A stretch of DNA of 17,347 nucleotides. It comes from Nitrospira sp. UBA6909. Its GTDB lineage: Bacteria; Nitrospirota; Nitrospiria; Nitrospirales; Nitrospiraceae. Below, in pieces: positions 1 to 8,340 of the stretch. The translations under genes were made by a program, and so were the position numbers. The notes under the pieces were generated by a model. It saw nothing but the letters and a program-made list of their open reading frames with translations, did no database searches and was not told the origin of the DNA. Location: contig DKBD01000139.1 in the NCBI GenBank assembly GCA_002451055.1, forward strand, positions 824 to 18,170. Direction: 5' to 3'. How positions within the stretch are numbered: position 1 is the stretch's first letter; every line of letters begins with the position of its first letter.

Positions 1-54
1 CTGCTGAGAATTAGTGAATGATTGGGATGCTGGATCGTCCATAGTTGAGGTGTG

Positions 55-903
55 TCATGAAAGGAGGGCCTCAACGATCCCATCTAACTCTGGCGCGGAA
101 AAATAATGAATAACCACCTTTCCACCTTTCCCTCTGGGCTGAATATTCACTTTGGTCCCAAGTCTCTTCTGGAGCCTGGTTTCTAGCGCGGTCCATGGAG
201 AATTTTCAGAAGGTTTGCGATGACGCTTTTTCCCAGCTACTGTGGATTCGACGACTTTTTCTGTTTCCCGGACGGAAAGTCCACGAGCTGCCACAACCCT
301 GGCCACTTGGATTTGACTTTCGGGAGACTCCAAGCCGAGGATAACTTTCGCATGGCCGGCCGACAACGTTCCGTTCTCCACGAGTGTTTGAATTTCCGGA
401 TGGAGGTGCGTCAGACGGACAACATTGGCCACCGATGACCGATCGCAACCGACTTTCTGTGCGATCATATCCTGAGTGAGTCCAAACTCTCTCATCATCC
501 GCGAATAGCCCCTAGCAATTTCCATGGGATTGAGATCTTCGCGTTGAACATTTTCAACCAAAGCAATAAGCAAGGCCTCTTCATCGCTGCAGTTTCTGAC
601 CACCGCTCGGATCGTTTGAAGTCCAGCTTCTTTCGACGCCCGCCACCGTCTCTCACCTGAAATGAGCTCAAAGATTCCATCGCCTTTGCGACGTACCATA
701 ATAGGCTGCAGGACTCCAGTCTGATTGATGGAGGCGGCAAGCTCAGCGAGTTCTTGAGGCGAAAAATTGTGTCGAGGTTGATACCGATTCGGCACGATAT
801 CATTGATCCGCAGATACTGAATGTCTCCGACATCAACAGGACGATTACCCGTAAGAGACGGCAAGAGAGCATCCAGTCCTTTACCGAGCGCTTTTTTCTC
901 CAT
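55..903 (-). CDS. parB: Chromosome-partitioning protein ParB (CTP-dependent parS-binding clamp)
   Basis: ParB binds parS, loads as a CTP-dependent sliding clamp and works with the ParA ATPase to segregate origins. Visible from the ATG at 903: the CTP-binding motif GERRWRA (about residues 83-89), box II ENVQREDLNP (117-126), a helix-turn-helix from LTQDMIAQKVG to SSVANVVRL (142-164) and the LSAGHAKVIL segment (180-191), then a basic linker and a short C-terminal dimerisation region. The length of 282 aa is normal for chromosomal ParB. An in-frame TTG at 912 is possible, but AAGGAG lies only 1 nt from it and 10 nt from the ATG at 903, so I prefer the ATG. The gene overlaps the end of parA by 23 bp, implying translational coupling, and is the last gene of the leftward cluster. 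Two parS sites lie 0.8-1.5 kb upstream. Confidence 0.97.
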   Translation of the reverse strand: MEKKALGKGLDALLPSLTGNRPVDVGDIQYLRINDIVPNRYQPRHNFSPQELAELAASINQTGVLQPIMVRRKGDGIFELISGERRWRASKEAGLQTIRAVVRNCSDEEALLIALVENVQREDLNPMEIARGYSRMMREFGLTQDMIAQKVGCDRSSVANVVRLTHLHPEIQTLVENGTLSAGHAKVILGLESPESQIQVARVVAARGLSVRETEKVVESTVAGKKRHRKPSENSPWTALETRLQKRLGTKVNIQPRGKGGKVVIHYFSAPELDGIVEALLS

Positions 904-1666
904 GGTCGACAAACTCCTTGGCTAGAGCAACATAAGCTTGGGACCCCGCCGATGCTGCGTTATACAATATTCCTGGGCAACCATAACTAGGCGCCTCGGC
1001 CAGCGCGATATTGCGGGGGATGACTGTCCTATAGACTTGTTCCGCAAAGTGGGAGCGTACCTGATCAGCAACTTGCCGAGCCAACGTATTGCGCGCGTCA
1101 TACATGGTCAATAAAATTCCTTCAATGCCAAGATCAGGATTGAGCGATTGTCGAACTCGCTCGATACTGTTCATAAGGCGCGTAAGTCCTTCCATCGCAT
1201 AGTATTCGCACTGAACGGGGATCAAGACAGATCGTGCGGCTGTTAGCGCATTGATCGTGAGAACTCCAAGGGCTGGGGGGCAGTCAATAAAGATGATGTC
1301 GTAGTTTTCGCCAAAACTTCCTATCAGATCTCTCAAGTAGGTTTCACGGCCATCGGCATGAGCCAATTCAATTTCAGCTCCGGCAAGATCGGCATTTGCG
1401 GGTAAGATTGAAAGACCATGGACGGCTGTTTTTGTACAGACATGATCGTATGTTATATCTTTAATCAAGCAGTTGTATATGGTTGCCTTCAACGAACCTG
1501 GATCGATCCCCAGACCGCTCGTCGCGTTGCCTTGAGGATCGAAATCTATTAAGAGGACGGACCGCCCTTCTAGGGCGATGGCTGACGCTAGATTGACCGT
1601 CGTGGTTGTTTTTCCAACCCCGCCCTTTTGATTTGCGACTGCGACGACTTTCGTCATATTTCCCAT
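881..1666 (-). CDS. parA: Chromosome-partitioning ATPase ParA (Soj)
   Basis: This is a deviant-Walker ATPase that dimerises with ATP on the nucleoid and is stimulated by ParB to move parS-bound origins. Visible: the deviant Walker A KGGVGKTT (residues 14-21), Walker A' DFDPQGN (41-47) and Walker B IIFIDCPPALG (124-134). The length of 261 aa fits the short chromosomal Soj type with no N-terminal HTH domain, unlike plasmid P1-type ParA. The ATG at 1666 is used; a second ATG at 1657 is equally in frame, and neither has a strong Shine-Dalgarno. The gene is followed by parB with a short overlap. The 72-bp gap to rsmG carries a parS site at 1720-1735, so ParB bound there could affect parAB transcription (inference). 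Confidence 0.97.
   Translation of the reverse strand: MGNMTKVVAVANQKGGVGKTTTTVNLASAIALEGRSVLLIDFDPQGNATSGLGIDPGSLKATIYNCLIKDITYDHVCTKTAVHGLSILPANADLAGAEIELAHADGRETYLRDLIGSFGENYDIIFIDCPPALGVLTINALTAARSVLIPVQCEYYAMEGLTRLMNSIERVRQSLNPDLGIEGILLTMYDARNTLARQVADQVRSHFAEQVYRTVIPRNIALAEAPSYGCPGILYNAASAGSQAYVALAKEFVDHGEKSAR
914..919 (-). promoter_or_regulatory. Shine-Dalgarno AAGGAG of parB, inside the parA 3' end
   Basis: AAGGAG on the minus strand lies 10 nt before the ATG at 903 and only 1 nt before the alternative TTG at 912. It therefore favours the ATG as the parB start. Confidence 0.6.
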
Positions 1667-1719
1667 GGGAGACTTATTCCAATGTGGTGCTAGCCAGACT
1701 CAGCATGGCCCATGGATTT

Positions 1720-1735
1720 TGTTCCACGTGGAACA
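1720..1735. other. parS: parS site 1 (ParB-binding centromere)
   Basis: TGTTCCACGTGGAACA is a perfect 16-bp palindrome and matches the broadly conserved bacterial parS consensus (TGTTNCACGTGNAACA). It lies 3 bp beyond the rsmG stop codon and 53 bp upstream of the parA start, next to the genes for its own binding proteins. An identical copy is at 2391-2406. Confidence 0.92.
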
Positions 1736-1738
1736 AGA

Positions 1739-2407
1739 TCAATGGACCATCCTCCGTGAAACACGAAGAATAGAAAGAACCCTCCGCCCCAATCCTCCGG
1801 GAAGGTCAAATCTATGTTGCGTAACTATGGACCACCCTTTCGTGTCCTCGACATCGATTGGATGAGATGCATAGATGATCGCCCTTCCCGATCCTGCCAG
1901 GAGGCTCGGACCGCTCCGTAAGATGACATCATATTTCAACGCGCGTGTCGTGATGTAATCAAAGGCGTACCCTTGTTTGTTTCTGGCCATAAACTGCTCA
2001 AGGGTTCCGTAGAAAACGTGGACGTTTTCAAGATGTAATAAACCCACGATCCGGTAAAGAAAAGAGACCTTCTTCTGCACCGGTTCGACGAGTGTGATTC
2101 GCAAATCACTCCTCGCAATCTTCAATGGAATACCTGGAAATCCCGCTCCCGTTCCAACATCGAGTAAGCTGGCTCCAGGCTTAATCGTTTCGGCCCTCAG
2201 CGCTGCTAGTGAGTCGACGAAATGCTTGACGACAATTTCCTCATCGACAGTGATAGCGGTCAGATTAACAGATCGATTCCATGCTTGAAGTTCCTGGAGA
2301 TAGACACTGAACTTGTCCAGCTGATCAGACTTCAGATGAACACCGATTTCATCCAAACAGTTCTTAAGAAACGAGGAGTAACTGTCAGTTTGTTCCACGT
2401 GGAACAC
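1739..2407 (-). CDS. rsmG: 16S rRNA (guanine-N7) methyltransferase RsmG (GidB)
   Basis: RsmG methylates N7 of G527 (E. coli numbering) in 16S rRNA using S-adenosylmethionine; loss of the family member commonly gives low-level streptomycin resistance. Visible: the conserved N-terminal AWNRSVNLTAI segment (42-52), KHFVDSLA (61-68), the SAM-binding loop LLDVGTGAGFPGIPL (81-95) and FDYITTRAL (149-157). The length of 222 aa is usual. The start is a GTG at 2407 without a good Shine-Dalgarno; the family alignment supports a start close to here because the SFLKNCLDEIGVHL helix is the normal N terminus. Codons 2-6 (FHVEQ) are encoded by a parS palindrome, so the translation start overlaps a ParB site. 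The gene lies between mnmG and parA in the cluster. Confidence 0.95.
   Translation of the reverse strand: MFHVEQTDSYSSFLKNCLDEIGVHLKSDQLDKFSVYLQELQAWNRSVNLTAITVDEEIVVKHFVDSLAALRAETIKPGASLLDVGTGAGFPGIPLKIARSDLRITLVEPVQKKVSFLYRIVGLLHLENVHVFYGTLEQFMARNKQGYAFDYITTRALKYDVILRSGPSLLAGSGRAIIYASHPIDVEDTKGWSIVTQHRFDLPGGLGRRVLSILRVSRRMVH
2391..2406. other. parS: parS site 2, overlapping the rsmG start
   Basis: This is a second TGTTCCACGTGGAACA, identical to the copy at 1720-1735 and a perfect palindrome. It begins inside the GTG start codon of rsmG and encodes residues FHVEQ. Site pairs flanking gidB next to parAB are known from other bacteria, which strengthens the call. Confidence 0.92.
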
Positions 2408-2476
2408 TTACGCCAACACCCACAGAAGGTCAAGAGAAAGGTATTGATAGCTTGCCGGAGAGATCGTTCCTTCAGT

Positions 2477-4363
2477 CTATAGGTCTACTGATTGAGGAGG
2501 CAGGTACTTACGCTTCTCAAGAGCCACAAGAAGAAGGGAAACAGCAGCCGGAGTCACACCCGAAATTCTCGAGGCTTGCCCAATCGTTTCCGGCTGAATT
2601 TTCTTTAACTTTTCTCGCACCTCCCGAGAAAAACCGGGAACCATATCGTAATCAAACCGCTCAGGAATATGTTTCAATTCCAATTTTTTGAATTTACCAA
2701 TCTGCTGAAGCTGTCGTCGTATGTACCCTTCATACTTGATTTGCAATTCAACCTCATCAGAGACTTCACGGTCTTCAATGGCCTCCATCTCCAGCATTTT
2801 CAACAGGCCCTGATAAGTTGATTCTTGCCTCCGGAGAATTTCAGCGATGGTTTGCGAAGAAGAGATGTCCTGAAGGTACGTCTTATCTATTTGCATGCGG
2901 ACTGAATCAGTTAAACGTGGTCTCATCTGACCCAGACGAGCCACTTCATGATTGATCGCCGACTTCTTTTCAACCAGCCTGTCGTATGCTCGCCTATCCA
3001 CCAGACCAATTTGATAACCAATCTCCATCAGCCTTAGATCTGCATTACTATGACGAAGAAGCAGCCGATACTCCGCCCTTGAAGTAAACATCCGGTAAGG
3101 CTCATGGGCATCCTTCGTAATAAGATCATCGATCAATACCCCGATGTACGCTTGTGACCGATCAAGAACCAAAGGAGGTTGATTCTTCAGCTTCAGCACG
3201 GCATTGATCCCAGCCATGAGGCCCTGCGCAGCAGCTTCTTCATAGCCAGAGGTTCCGTTAATCTGCCCTGCGTGATACAAGCCCTTCACCAATTTGGTCT
3301 CGAGTGTTTGATGAAGCTGACAAGGCGGGAAATAATCATACTCAATTGCATAGCCCGGCTTGAGCATTCTGGCATGCTCCAATCCACGAATCGTTTTCAG
3401 GACCCCAGCCTGAACGTCAACGGGAAGACTGGTCGAGATACCATTCGGATAAAATTCATTTGACTCAAGTCCCTCAGGCTCAATAAAGATCTGATGCCTC
3501 TCTTTATCGGAAAAACGGACCACCTTATCCTCGATGGAAGGGCAGTACCGAGGCCCTGTCGAGCCGATCACACCGCTGTATAAGGGCGATCGATCAAGAT
3601 TCTTTCGAATTGTTTCATGCGTCATCTCATTCGTGTACGTCAAATGACAGAGAATCTGCCTTACCTCGATTTGTTTCGTCCGATACGAGAACGGGGGGGG
3701 CGGATCATCGCCTGGTTGCGGAGTCATTACCGAAAAATCGATTGTGTCTTTATCCAAACGAGGCGGGGTTCCGGTCTTCAAACGTCCTACTTCGAATCCC
3801 AGATCCCTCATGCAATCCGACAAATGTTCCGCCGAAGATTCACCAGCCCGTCCTGCGGGAAACTGATTCAAACCAATATGGATAAGTCCCTTAAGGAATG
3901 TTCCCGATGTGAGTACCACCGCCTTTGCCAAAATCGTCTCGCCGCCGCCTGTTACGATGCCTACGATCGCTTCACCGGTCGTCAGGAGTCGATCGACCGT
4001 CTCCTCGGCAATCGTCAAGCCTGTCTCGCACCCCAGCGTCGCTTGCATGGCCTTGCGATAAAGCGTCTTGTCGCATTGAGCTCGCAACGCCCGAACGGCC
4101 GGCCCTTTACTTGTGTTGATGAACCGAAACTGAATGCCCGCGCGATCCGTGTTACGGCCCATCTCGCCGCCCAGCGCATCGATCTCTTTGACCAGGTGAC
4201 CTTTGGCGATTCCGCCGATGGCGGGATTGCACGACATCTGCGCAATTCTGGTCCGATCCATCGTCAGCAGCAGGGTCCTTGCTCCCATTCGCGCAGCCGC
4301 GAGCGCCGCCTCACATCCGGCATGGCCCCCACCCACCACAATGACATCAAATTGACCAGGCAC
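2477..4363 (-). CDS. mnmG: tRNA uridine-5-carboxymethylaminomethyl modification enzyme MnmG (GidA), FAD subunit
   Basis: MnmG is the FAD- and NADH-using partner of MnmE. The complex installs (carboxymethyl)aminomethyl groups on C5 of wobble U34 in several tRNAs. Visible, numbered from 4363: the Rossmann FAD motif [12 protein letters not shown] (9-20), the conserved segment [23 protein letters not shown] with Cys45, [11 protein letters not shown] with Cys274, and [20 protein letters not shown]. These cysteines match the two functionally important cysteines of E. coli MnmG (C47, C277). The length of 628 aa is normal. Two adjacent GTG codons (4366 and 4363) could start it; AAGGAG at 4369-4374 is 2 nt from the first and 5 nt from the second, so I prefer 4363. 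The Shine-Dalgarno overlaps the mnmE stop codon, so the partners are probably translated together. Confidence 0.97.
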   Translation of the reverse strand: MPGQFDVIVVGGGHAGCEAALAAARMGARTLLLTMDRTRIAQMSCNPAIGGIAKGHLVKEIDALGGEMGRNTDRAGIQFRFINTSKGPAVRALRAQCDKTLYRKAMQATLGCETGLTIAEETVDRLLTTGEAIVGIVTGGGETILAKAVVLTSGTFLKGLIHIGLNQFPAGRAGESSAEHLSDCMRDLGFEVGRLKTGTPPRLDKDTIDFSVMTPQPGDDPPPPFSYRTKQIEVRQILCHLTYTNEMTHETIRKNLDRSPLYSGVIGSTGPRYCPSIEDKVVRFSDKERHQIFIEPEGLESNEFYPNGISTSLPVDVQAGVLKTIRGLEHARMLKPGYAIEYDYFPPCQLHQTLETKLVKGLYHAGQINGTSGYEEAAAQGLMAGINAVLKLKNQPPLVLDRSQAYIGVLIDDLITKDAHEPYRMFTSRAEYRLLLRHSNADLRLMEIGYQIGLVDRRAYDRLVEKKSAINHEVARLGQMRPRLTDSVRMQIDKTYLQDISSSQTIAEILRRQESTYQGLLKMLEMEAIEDREVSDEVELQIKYEGYIRRQLQQIGKFKKLELKHIPERFDYDMVPGFSREVREKLKKIQPETIGQASRISGVTPAAVSLLLVALEKRKYLPPQSVDL

Positions 4364-4368
4364 CACTT

Positions 4369-4374
4369 CTCCTT
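4369..4374 (-). promoter_or_regulatory. Shine-Dalgarno AAGGAG of mnmG overlapping the mnmE stop
   Basis: AAGGAG on the minus strand shares bases with the mnmE TAA stop (4373-4375). Its spacing of 5 nt favours the second of two tandem GTG codons (4363) as the mnmG start and suggests coupling of the two partner subunits. Confidence 0.6.
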
Positions 4375-5824
4375 ACTTGCCGATACAAAATTCCGAAAAA
4401 ATCTGATCCAGAATTTCCTCGGATGTAATAGCTCCGGTCACCTCCCCCAGAGCGTCAGCTGCTTCCCGCAGATCCACAATCACAAACTCCGGCTCCACTC
4501 GTTTCTGAAGGGATTTCAACGCCTCTTCAATCGAGGCCTCGGCACGCTCCAGCGCCTGCCGATGACGGACATTCGTGACGACCGCCCCCCCGTTCGGCTC
4601 GAAGCTCGGTTGAGATACACATCCGCGAATCTCTTCTCTCAATACATCAAGTCCTACTCCTGTTCGGACAGACGTCACAATCACTCTGCCACACCCACGC
4701 GCCTCCGCCAGCTTCACCCGTCTCGCCAATGTCCCATCATCCACGAGGTCACTCTTGTTCATCACCACCAGATTCATCTGGCATCCTTCCATCACCCCCG
4801 TGGATTCTATGTCCCTCTCGATCTCCTCAGACGCATCCACTACGAGCACCACGACATCCCCCTCTCCCATTGCCGATCTCGTGCGCTTCATCCCCTCCTG
4901 CTCGACTACATCCTCGGTCTCCCGAAGACCCGCCGTATCCACCAATGTCACCATCAGGCCATCCCATACCACGGACTCCGCGATCACATCCCGAGTCGTA
5001 CCAGGCACATCCGTCACAATAGCCCGCTCTTCCCCCAACAGACTGTTCAATAAGCTAGACTTGCCCACATTAGGCCGGCCTACGATCACCACCCTTGCCC
5101 CCTCTCGAAGCCTCCTTCCCCTATTCCAGCTATCACGCATTCTCTGCAAGCCTCGAAGTATCTCCTCCAGAGAGCCGATCATTTCCTCTTGCCCGACGAA
5201 AGCAATGTCTTCTTCAACAAAATCGATCCCGGCCTCAACCTTCGCCAACAGCTTTACGAGACGCGATCTGAATTCACCAACCTGGCGCCCCAATTCACCC
5301 CTGAGATGGCGCTGCGCCATTTTTAAACCCGCCTCTGACTTTGCCCTAATCGTCTCCAGCACTGCCTCTGCTTGAGACAAATCCAGGCGGCCGTTTAAGA
5401 ACGCCCGCTTCGTAAATTCACCCGGTTCCGCCATCCGAGCCCCGCCTGCGACACAAGCTTCGCACACAAGACCAAGGATCATCCTACTTCCGTGACAATG
5501 AAGTTCCACCACATCCTCGGCCGTAAATGACCGCGGGCCTCGCATGATCACCACGAGTCCTTCGTCGATCATCCCTGATTCCACTGGACCCGAATTACAA
5601 ACGGGCTCTCCGCTCCCAAGCTCCTTGTCCGGAAAGACAAGATCCGCAAGGTGCACAGTGTGCGAGGCAACGCTCCCCAGTGATCGATTCGAACGAAGGC
5701 GAACGATCCTTTCCGCCACAGCGACAGCATCACGGCCACTCAATCGGACAATGCCAATACCACCCTCTCCGACAGGCGTCGCCACCCCACAAATTGTGTC
5801 ATCAAGGGCCCCGTTCATCGACAC
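4373..5824 (-). CDS. mnmE: tRNA modification GTPase MnmE (TrmE)
   Basis: MnmE is the folate-binding GTPase partner of MnmG in wobble-uridine modification. Visible, numbered from the GTG at 5824: the N-terminal folate-binding domain with GVATPVGEGGIGIVRLSG (13-30), then a G domain inserted in the helical domain with P-loop GRPNVGKS (249-256), TTRD (276-279), DTAG (296-299) and NKSD (356-359), and the C-terminal CIGK (480-483) whose cysteine is a family hallmark. The 483 aa are somewhat longer than the usual 450-460, mainly from an insertion around residues 66-84 before the MIDEGLVV strand. GGGGGAG at 5831-5837 is 6 nt from the GTG at 5824 and 12 nt from an ATG at 5818; the family start fits either. 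An in-frame GTG at 5875 would add a poorly conserved extension. Confidence 0.96.
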   Translation of the reverse strand: MSMNGALDDTICGVATPVGEGGIGIVRLSGRDAVAVAERIVRLRSNRSLGSVASHTVHLADLVFPDKELGSGEPVCNSGPVESGMIDEGLVVIMRGPRSFTAEDVVELHCHGSRMILGLVCEACVAGGARMAEPGEFTKRAFLNGRLDLSQAEAVLETIRAKSEAGLKMAQRHLRGELGRQVGEFRSRLVKLLAKVEAGIDFVEEDIAFVGQEEMIGSLEEILRGLQRMRDSWNRGRRLREGARVVIVGRPNVGKSSLLNSLLGEERAIVTDVPGTTRDVIAESVVWDGLMVTLVDTAGLRETEDVVEQEGMKRTRSAMGEGDVVVLVVDASEEIERDIESTGVMEGCQMNLVVMNKSDLVDDGTLARRVKLAEARGCGRVIVTSVRTGVGLDVLREEIRGCVSQPSFEPNGGAVVTNVRHRQALERAEASIEEALKSLQKRVEPEFVIVDLREAADALGEVTGAITSEEILDQIFSEFCIGK

Positions 5825-5830
5825 ACACCA

Positions 5831-5837
5831 CTCCCCC
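5831..5837 (-). promoter_or_regulatory. Probable Shine-Dalgarno of mnmE (GGGGGAG)
   Basis: This purine run on the minus strand lies 6 nt before GTG 5824 and 12 nt before ATG 5818. Its position argues against a start at the far-upstream GTG at 5875. Confidence 0.45.
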
Positions 5838-5902
5838 GCCGTGTTCAACCCTAATCCCGGGACTAAGATTGTCACGTCCTAAGGCAAATGGGACAAACGC
5901 GA

Positions 5903-7588
5903 CTATTTCTTCTCGGAGTCTTCAACAACGGCGGGCACCTCCTGGCGGCGCGGAACATAAAAACGTTCCGTCACCAGTTGCTGTCCGATGTTCAAGGTAT
6001 TGAGGGTCATCCAATATAAGACCAGTCCGGCGGGAAAATTAATGAAAAGAAATGTCATAAAAACCGGCAACAACAGCATCATCTTAGCCTGAGCCGGATC
6101 CATCGTCGTGGGAGTGATTTTCTGCTGAATCAACATCGACACGCCCATGAGGATCGGGAACACGTAATAGGGATCCTGCAGCGACAGGTCGGTAATCCAG
6201 AGGGTAAACGGCGCTTGCCGCAGATCGATCGCAACGTTCAACACATTGAACAATGCTACAAACACCGGCATTTGGAGTAACATCGGAAGGCACCCCCCCA
6301 CCGGATTCACCTTGTTGTCCCGATAGAGTTTGATCAGCTCTCTGTTCAACCGTTCACGATCATCCTTAAACTTCTCCTGCAGCGCGGCAGCCTTGGGTTG
6401 AATCAGCTGCATCTCCTTCATCGACTTGTAGCTCTTGTACTGCAAGGGGATGAACACCAACTTAATCGCGATGGTCAGAAGAATGATCGACACACCATAG
6501 TTTCCGGTGTACTCATTGATGTAGCGCAGCACGTAGAAGATCGGCTTCGCTACCGCCTTTACCCAACCCCAGCTCCCGAAAATAAACCAACCAAAATCAA
6601 TGCTGTCCTCCAGACCGATTTGCAGAGCTTGCAGCGTGTCATATTCCTTAGGCCCGGCATACAGTTGAAGCCCGACCGTGGATCCTGATGCGGCAATTGG
6701 CAAGCGCACCGCGGTGGACACCAATTTCTCGTCCTCTTTTTTTACCCAAACAGATGCGCCCTCCTTTGGAACCAGTACGGACAGAAAATACTTATCCTGC
6801 AGGCCGGCCCATTTCACTGATCCCGTGCGTTCCGACTCACCATCCGGCAGGTCCACAGCTATCTTCCCATCCACCAAAGCGACAGGTCCGATATTTCCGA
6901 TAAATCCTTCTCCCCATACCACAATCCCGAAGTTGGTCCCCATACCAATTTGCATGGATCCCGTGAGCCCAGTTTGCTTCACATCAATGTCCACCAGATA
7001 GCTATCGGCATGAAACGTCAGCCTCTTCTCTAGGCGCACCCCCGTTCTCTCATCTTCATAGATAAACGTCACATGGCCCGTTTGATTCGCTTGGTCGAGG
7101 CTCGCGAAATCTCGCTCAACACGATAGACGCCCTCATTGAGCTCCTTTGTGAGCCCAACGTCATCCGTTTTCACCGCCAACGGCCCAGCAAATTTCCCCC
7201 CCTGCCTGACTAATTCTACGTCCGCACCGTCAGCCCCATTTCCTCGATACCGCTTGAGTTGCCAACCAGTCAGCACTGCTCCACGCGTGTTGAATTTTGC
7301 CCGATAGAGACTCGTCTCCACCTCTATCGTTTCCGCGGCTGAATTTACCGCCTCTTGCGGCCCTCCCCGTTCCCCCCCGCTCTTTTGTGAAACTGAAGGC
7401 GACGACGAGACGGGTCCCATTTCAGAATCTCGAACCGCTTCGGAAGAGGAATTCGATGCGGTTGACGTAGCAGCCTGTTCCGATGGAGCGGGAGGTGGAG
7501 TAAGCAATCCCAGTTCAGTGAGTACGAACTCATACCCAAAAATGATCGCCAATGACAGAAGCAGAAATGTTACAACGCGTTTTTCCAT
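5903..7588 (-). CDS. yidC: Membrane protein insertase YidC (Oxa1 family, long Gram-negative type)
   Basis: YidC inserts and folds inner-membrane proteins, alone or with SecYEG. Visible: an N-terminal membrane segment (residues 5-22), a Pro/Ser-rich linker (30-70), a large periplasmic beta domain (about 85-320) and the conserved core with TM2 around YGVSIILLTIAIKLVFIPL (364-382), a cytoplasmic coiled hairpin (390-425), VNPVGGCLPMLLQMPVFVALFNVL (427-450), the LRQAPFTLWITDLS loop (456-469) and two further TM segments to about 535. The 561 aa and the periplasmic domain mark a Gram-negative YidC. The position of the hydrophilic-groove arginine (E. coli R366) is Lys376 here, so a positive charge is kept. 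The gene follows yidD with 35 bp between them; the Shine-Dalgarno is weak. Confidence 0.97.
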   Translation of the reverse strand: MEKRVVTFLLLSLAIIFGYEFVLTELGLLTPPPAPSEQAATSTASNSSSEAVRDSEMGPVSSSPSVSQKSGGERGGPQEAVNSAAETIEVETSLYRAKFNTRGAVLTGWQLKRYRGNGADGADVELVRQGGKFAGPLAVKTDDVGLTKELNEGVYRVERDFASLDQANQTGHVTFIYEDERTGVRLEKRLTFHADSYLVDIDVKQTGLTGSMQIGMGTNFGIVVWGEGFIGNIGPVALVDGKIAVDLPDGESERTGSVKWAGLQDKYFLSVLVPKEGASVWVKKEDEKLVSTAVRLPIAASGSTVGLQLYAGPKEYDTLQALQIGLEDSIDFGWFIFGSWGWVKAVAKPIFYVLRYINEYTGNYGVSIILLTIAIKLVFIPLQYKSYKSMKEMQLIQPKAAALQEKFKDDRERLNRELIKLYRDNKVNPVGGCLPMLLQMPVFVALFNVLNVAIDLRQAPFTLWITDLSLQDPYYVFPILMGVSMLIQQKITPTTMDPAQAKMMLLLPVFMTFLFINFPAGLVLYWMTLNTLNIGQQLVTERFYVPRRQEVPAVVEDSEKK

Positions 7589-7623
7589 ACCTAACGTGTG
7601 GTTCCGTTAAAGTGACCGTCCCC

Positions 7624-7833
7624 CTACTTCACTGGGTCTTCCCCCCCGGGATGGAACGGATGACATTTCATAAGCCGCACCACTGACAGCCCTATTCCAT
7701 GAAACACACCATACCGACCAATTGCGTCCAACGCATACTGCGAACACGTTGGATCGAAACGGCAGGCTGGTCCCAGCAGTGGAGAGATCAGGAAACGATA
7801 TCCATAAATCATCCACAGGCATAGACGCTGCAT
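7624..7833 (-). CDS. yidD: Membrane protein insertion efficiency factor YidD
   Basis: YidD is a small inner-face membrane-associated protein that aids YidC-dependent insertion; its mechanism is not settled. The 69 aa carry the family signature: an amphipathic N-terminal helix IYGYRFLISPLLGPACRF, then PTCSQYALDAI with three conserved Cys overall (CRF, TCS, KCHP), and HPFHPGGEDPV at the end. Start ATG 7833 has GGAG five nt upstream. It begins 1 nt after the rnpA stop, so the two are probably translationally coupled, and it precedes yidC as in most bacteria. Confidence 0.95.
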   Translation of the reverse strand: MQRLCLWMIYGYRFLISPLLGPACRFDPTCSQYALDAIGRYGVFHGIGLSVVRLMKCHPFHPGGEDPVK

Positions 7834-7834
7834 A

Positions 7835-8197
7835 TTACTCCGACCTGGTGCGAATCAACTTCCCTCGCACCAACGCCGTTTCCCACACGTGCTTCAACAC
7901 CTCTGACGGCCGTGCGAGCGCTTCCCTCTTCGGAAACACGACAACAGCCTGACCGGGAACCAAGTCCATATGGCGCTCCCTCACGAGAGCCCGAAACACC
8001 CGCTTTACCCGATTGCGCCGGACCGCATTCCCAAATCGTTTTCCAACGACGATGCCAATGCGGGTAGGGGTATCGTCCATTCTGCAGGCCACAAGATTGA
8101 ACAATTCCGTAGAAAGCCTCCGACCGTGGCGCTTGACCGTTTCAATATCCCGGCTTGCCCGAAGAAAAATACTCCCCTGCCTCTCCCGCTTTGACAT
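7835..8197 (-). CDS. rnpA: Ribonuclease P protein component RnpA
   Basis: RnpA is the small basic protein that helps the RNase P RNA bind and cleave the 5' leader of pre-tRNA. The signature GNAVRRNRVKRVFRALVRE (about residues 54-72) is clear, preceded by RIGIVVGKRF. From the ATG at 8197 the protein is 120 aa, which fits the family length, and MSKRERQ followed by the ILRASRDIETVKRHGRR helix fits the usual N terminus. An in-frame GTG at 8227 would give 130 aa; it has only AGGA 12 nt upstream, and 8197 has no clear Shine-Dalgarno, so the start is uncertain. The gap from the rpmH stop is 113-143 bp, longer than in many bacteria where the two nearly touch. Confidence 0.93.
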   Translation of the reverse strand: MSKRERQGSIFLRASRDIETVKRHGRRLSTELFNLVACRMDDTPTRIGIVVGKRFGNAVRRNRVKRVFRALVRERHMDLVPGQAVVVFPKREALARPSEVLKHVWETALVRGKLIRTRSE

Positions 8198-8340
8198 GGC
8201 AGAACTGAGCACCCCACGGCAATTCACCGTCCATCATCGTCCTAGGAGACTTACCTCGTGGCAGGTGGACGCAAGCCCAGGTCAGCGAAACACGAGTGGA
8301 GGCACACCGAAGCACATCGACAGTGCCCGACACGATACGT

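Noticed and set aside
1..54. Possible terminator after parB
   Set aside because: No stem-loop followed by a T-run can be found on the minus strand in the available bases; the terminator or next gene may lie outside the window.
1755..1762. GTGAAACA, a parS-like half site near the rsmG 3' end
   Set aside because: Only one arm matches; there is no palindromic partner, so it is not counted as a third parS.
3617..5053. A 478-codon open frame on the plus strand
   Set aside because: It runs antisense to mnmG and mnmE, whose motifs are intact across the same bases. Its translation is low-complexity (Arg/His/Ser/Leu-rich) with no recognisable domain.
7806..7814. TCATCCACA, one mismatch from a DnaA box
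   Set aside because: It is a single isolated match inside the yidD coding sequence; no cluster of boxes or AT-rich unwinding element is nearby.
7607..7822. A 71-codon minus-strand frame over yidD
   Set aside because: It is an out-of-frame reading of yidD, which has the full family signature and a good Shine-Dalgarno.
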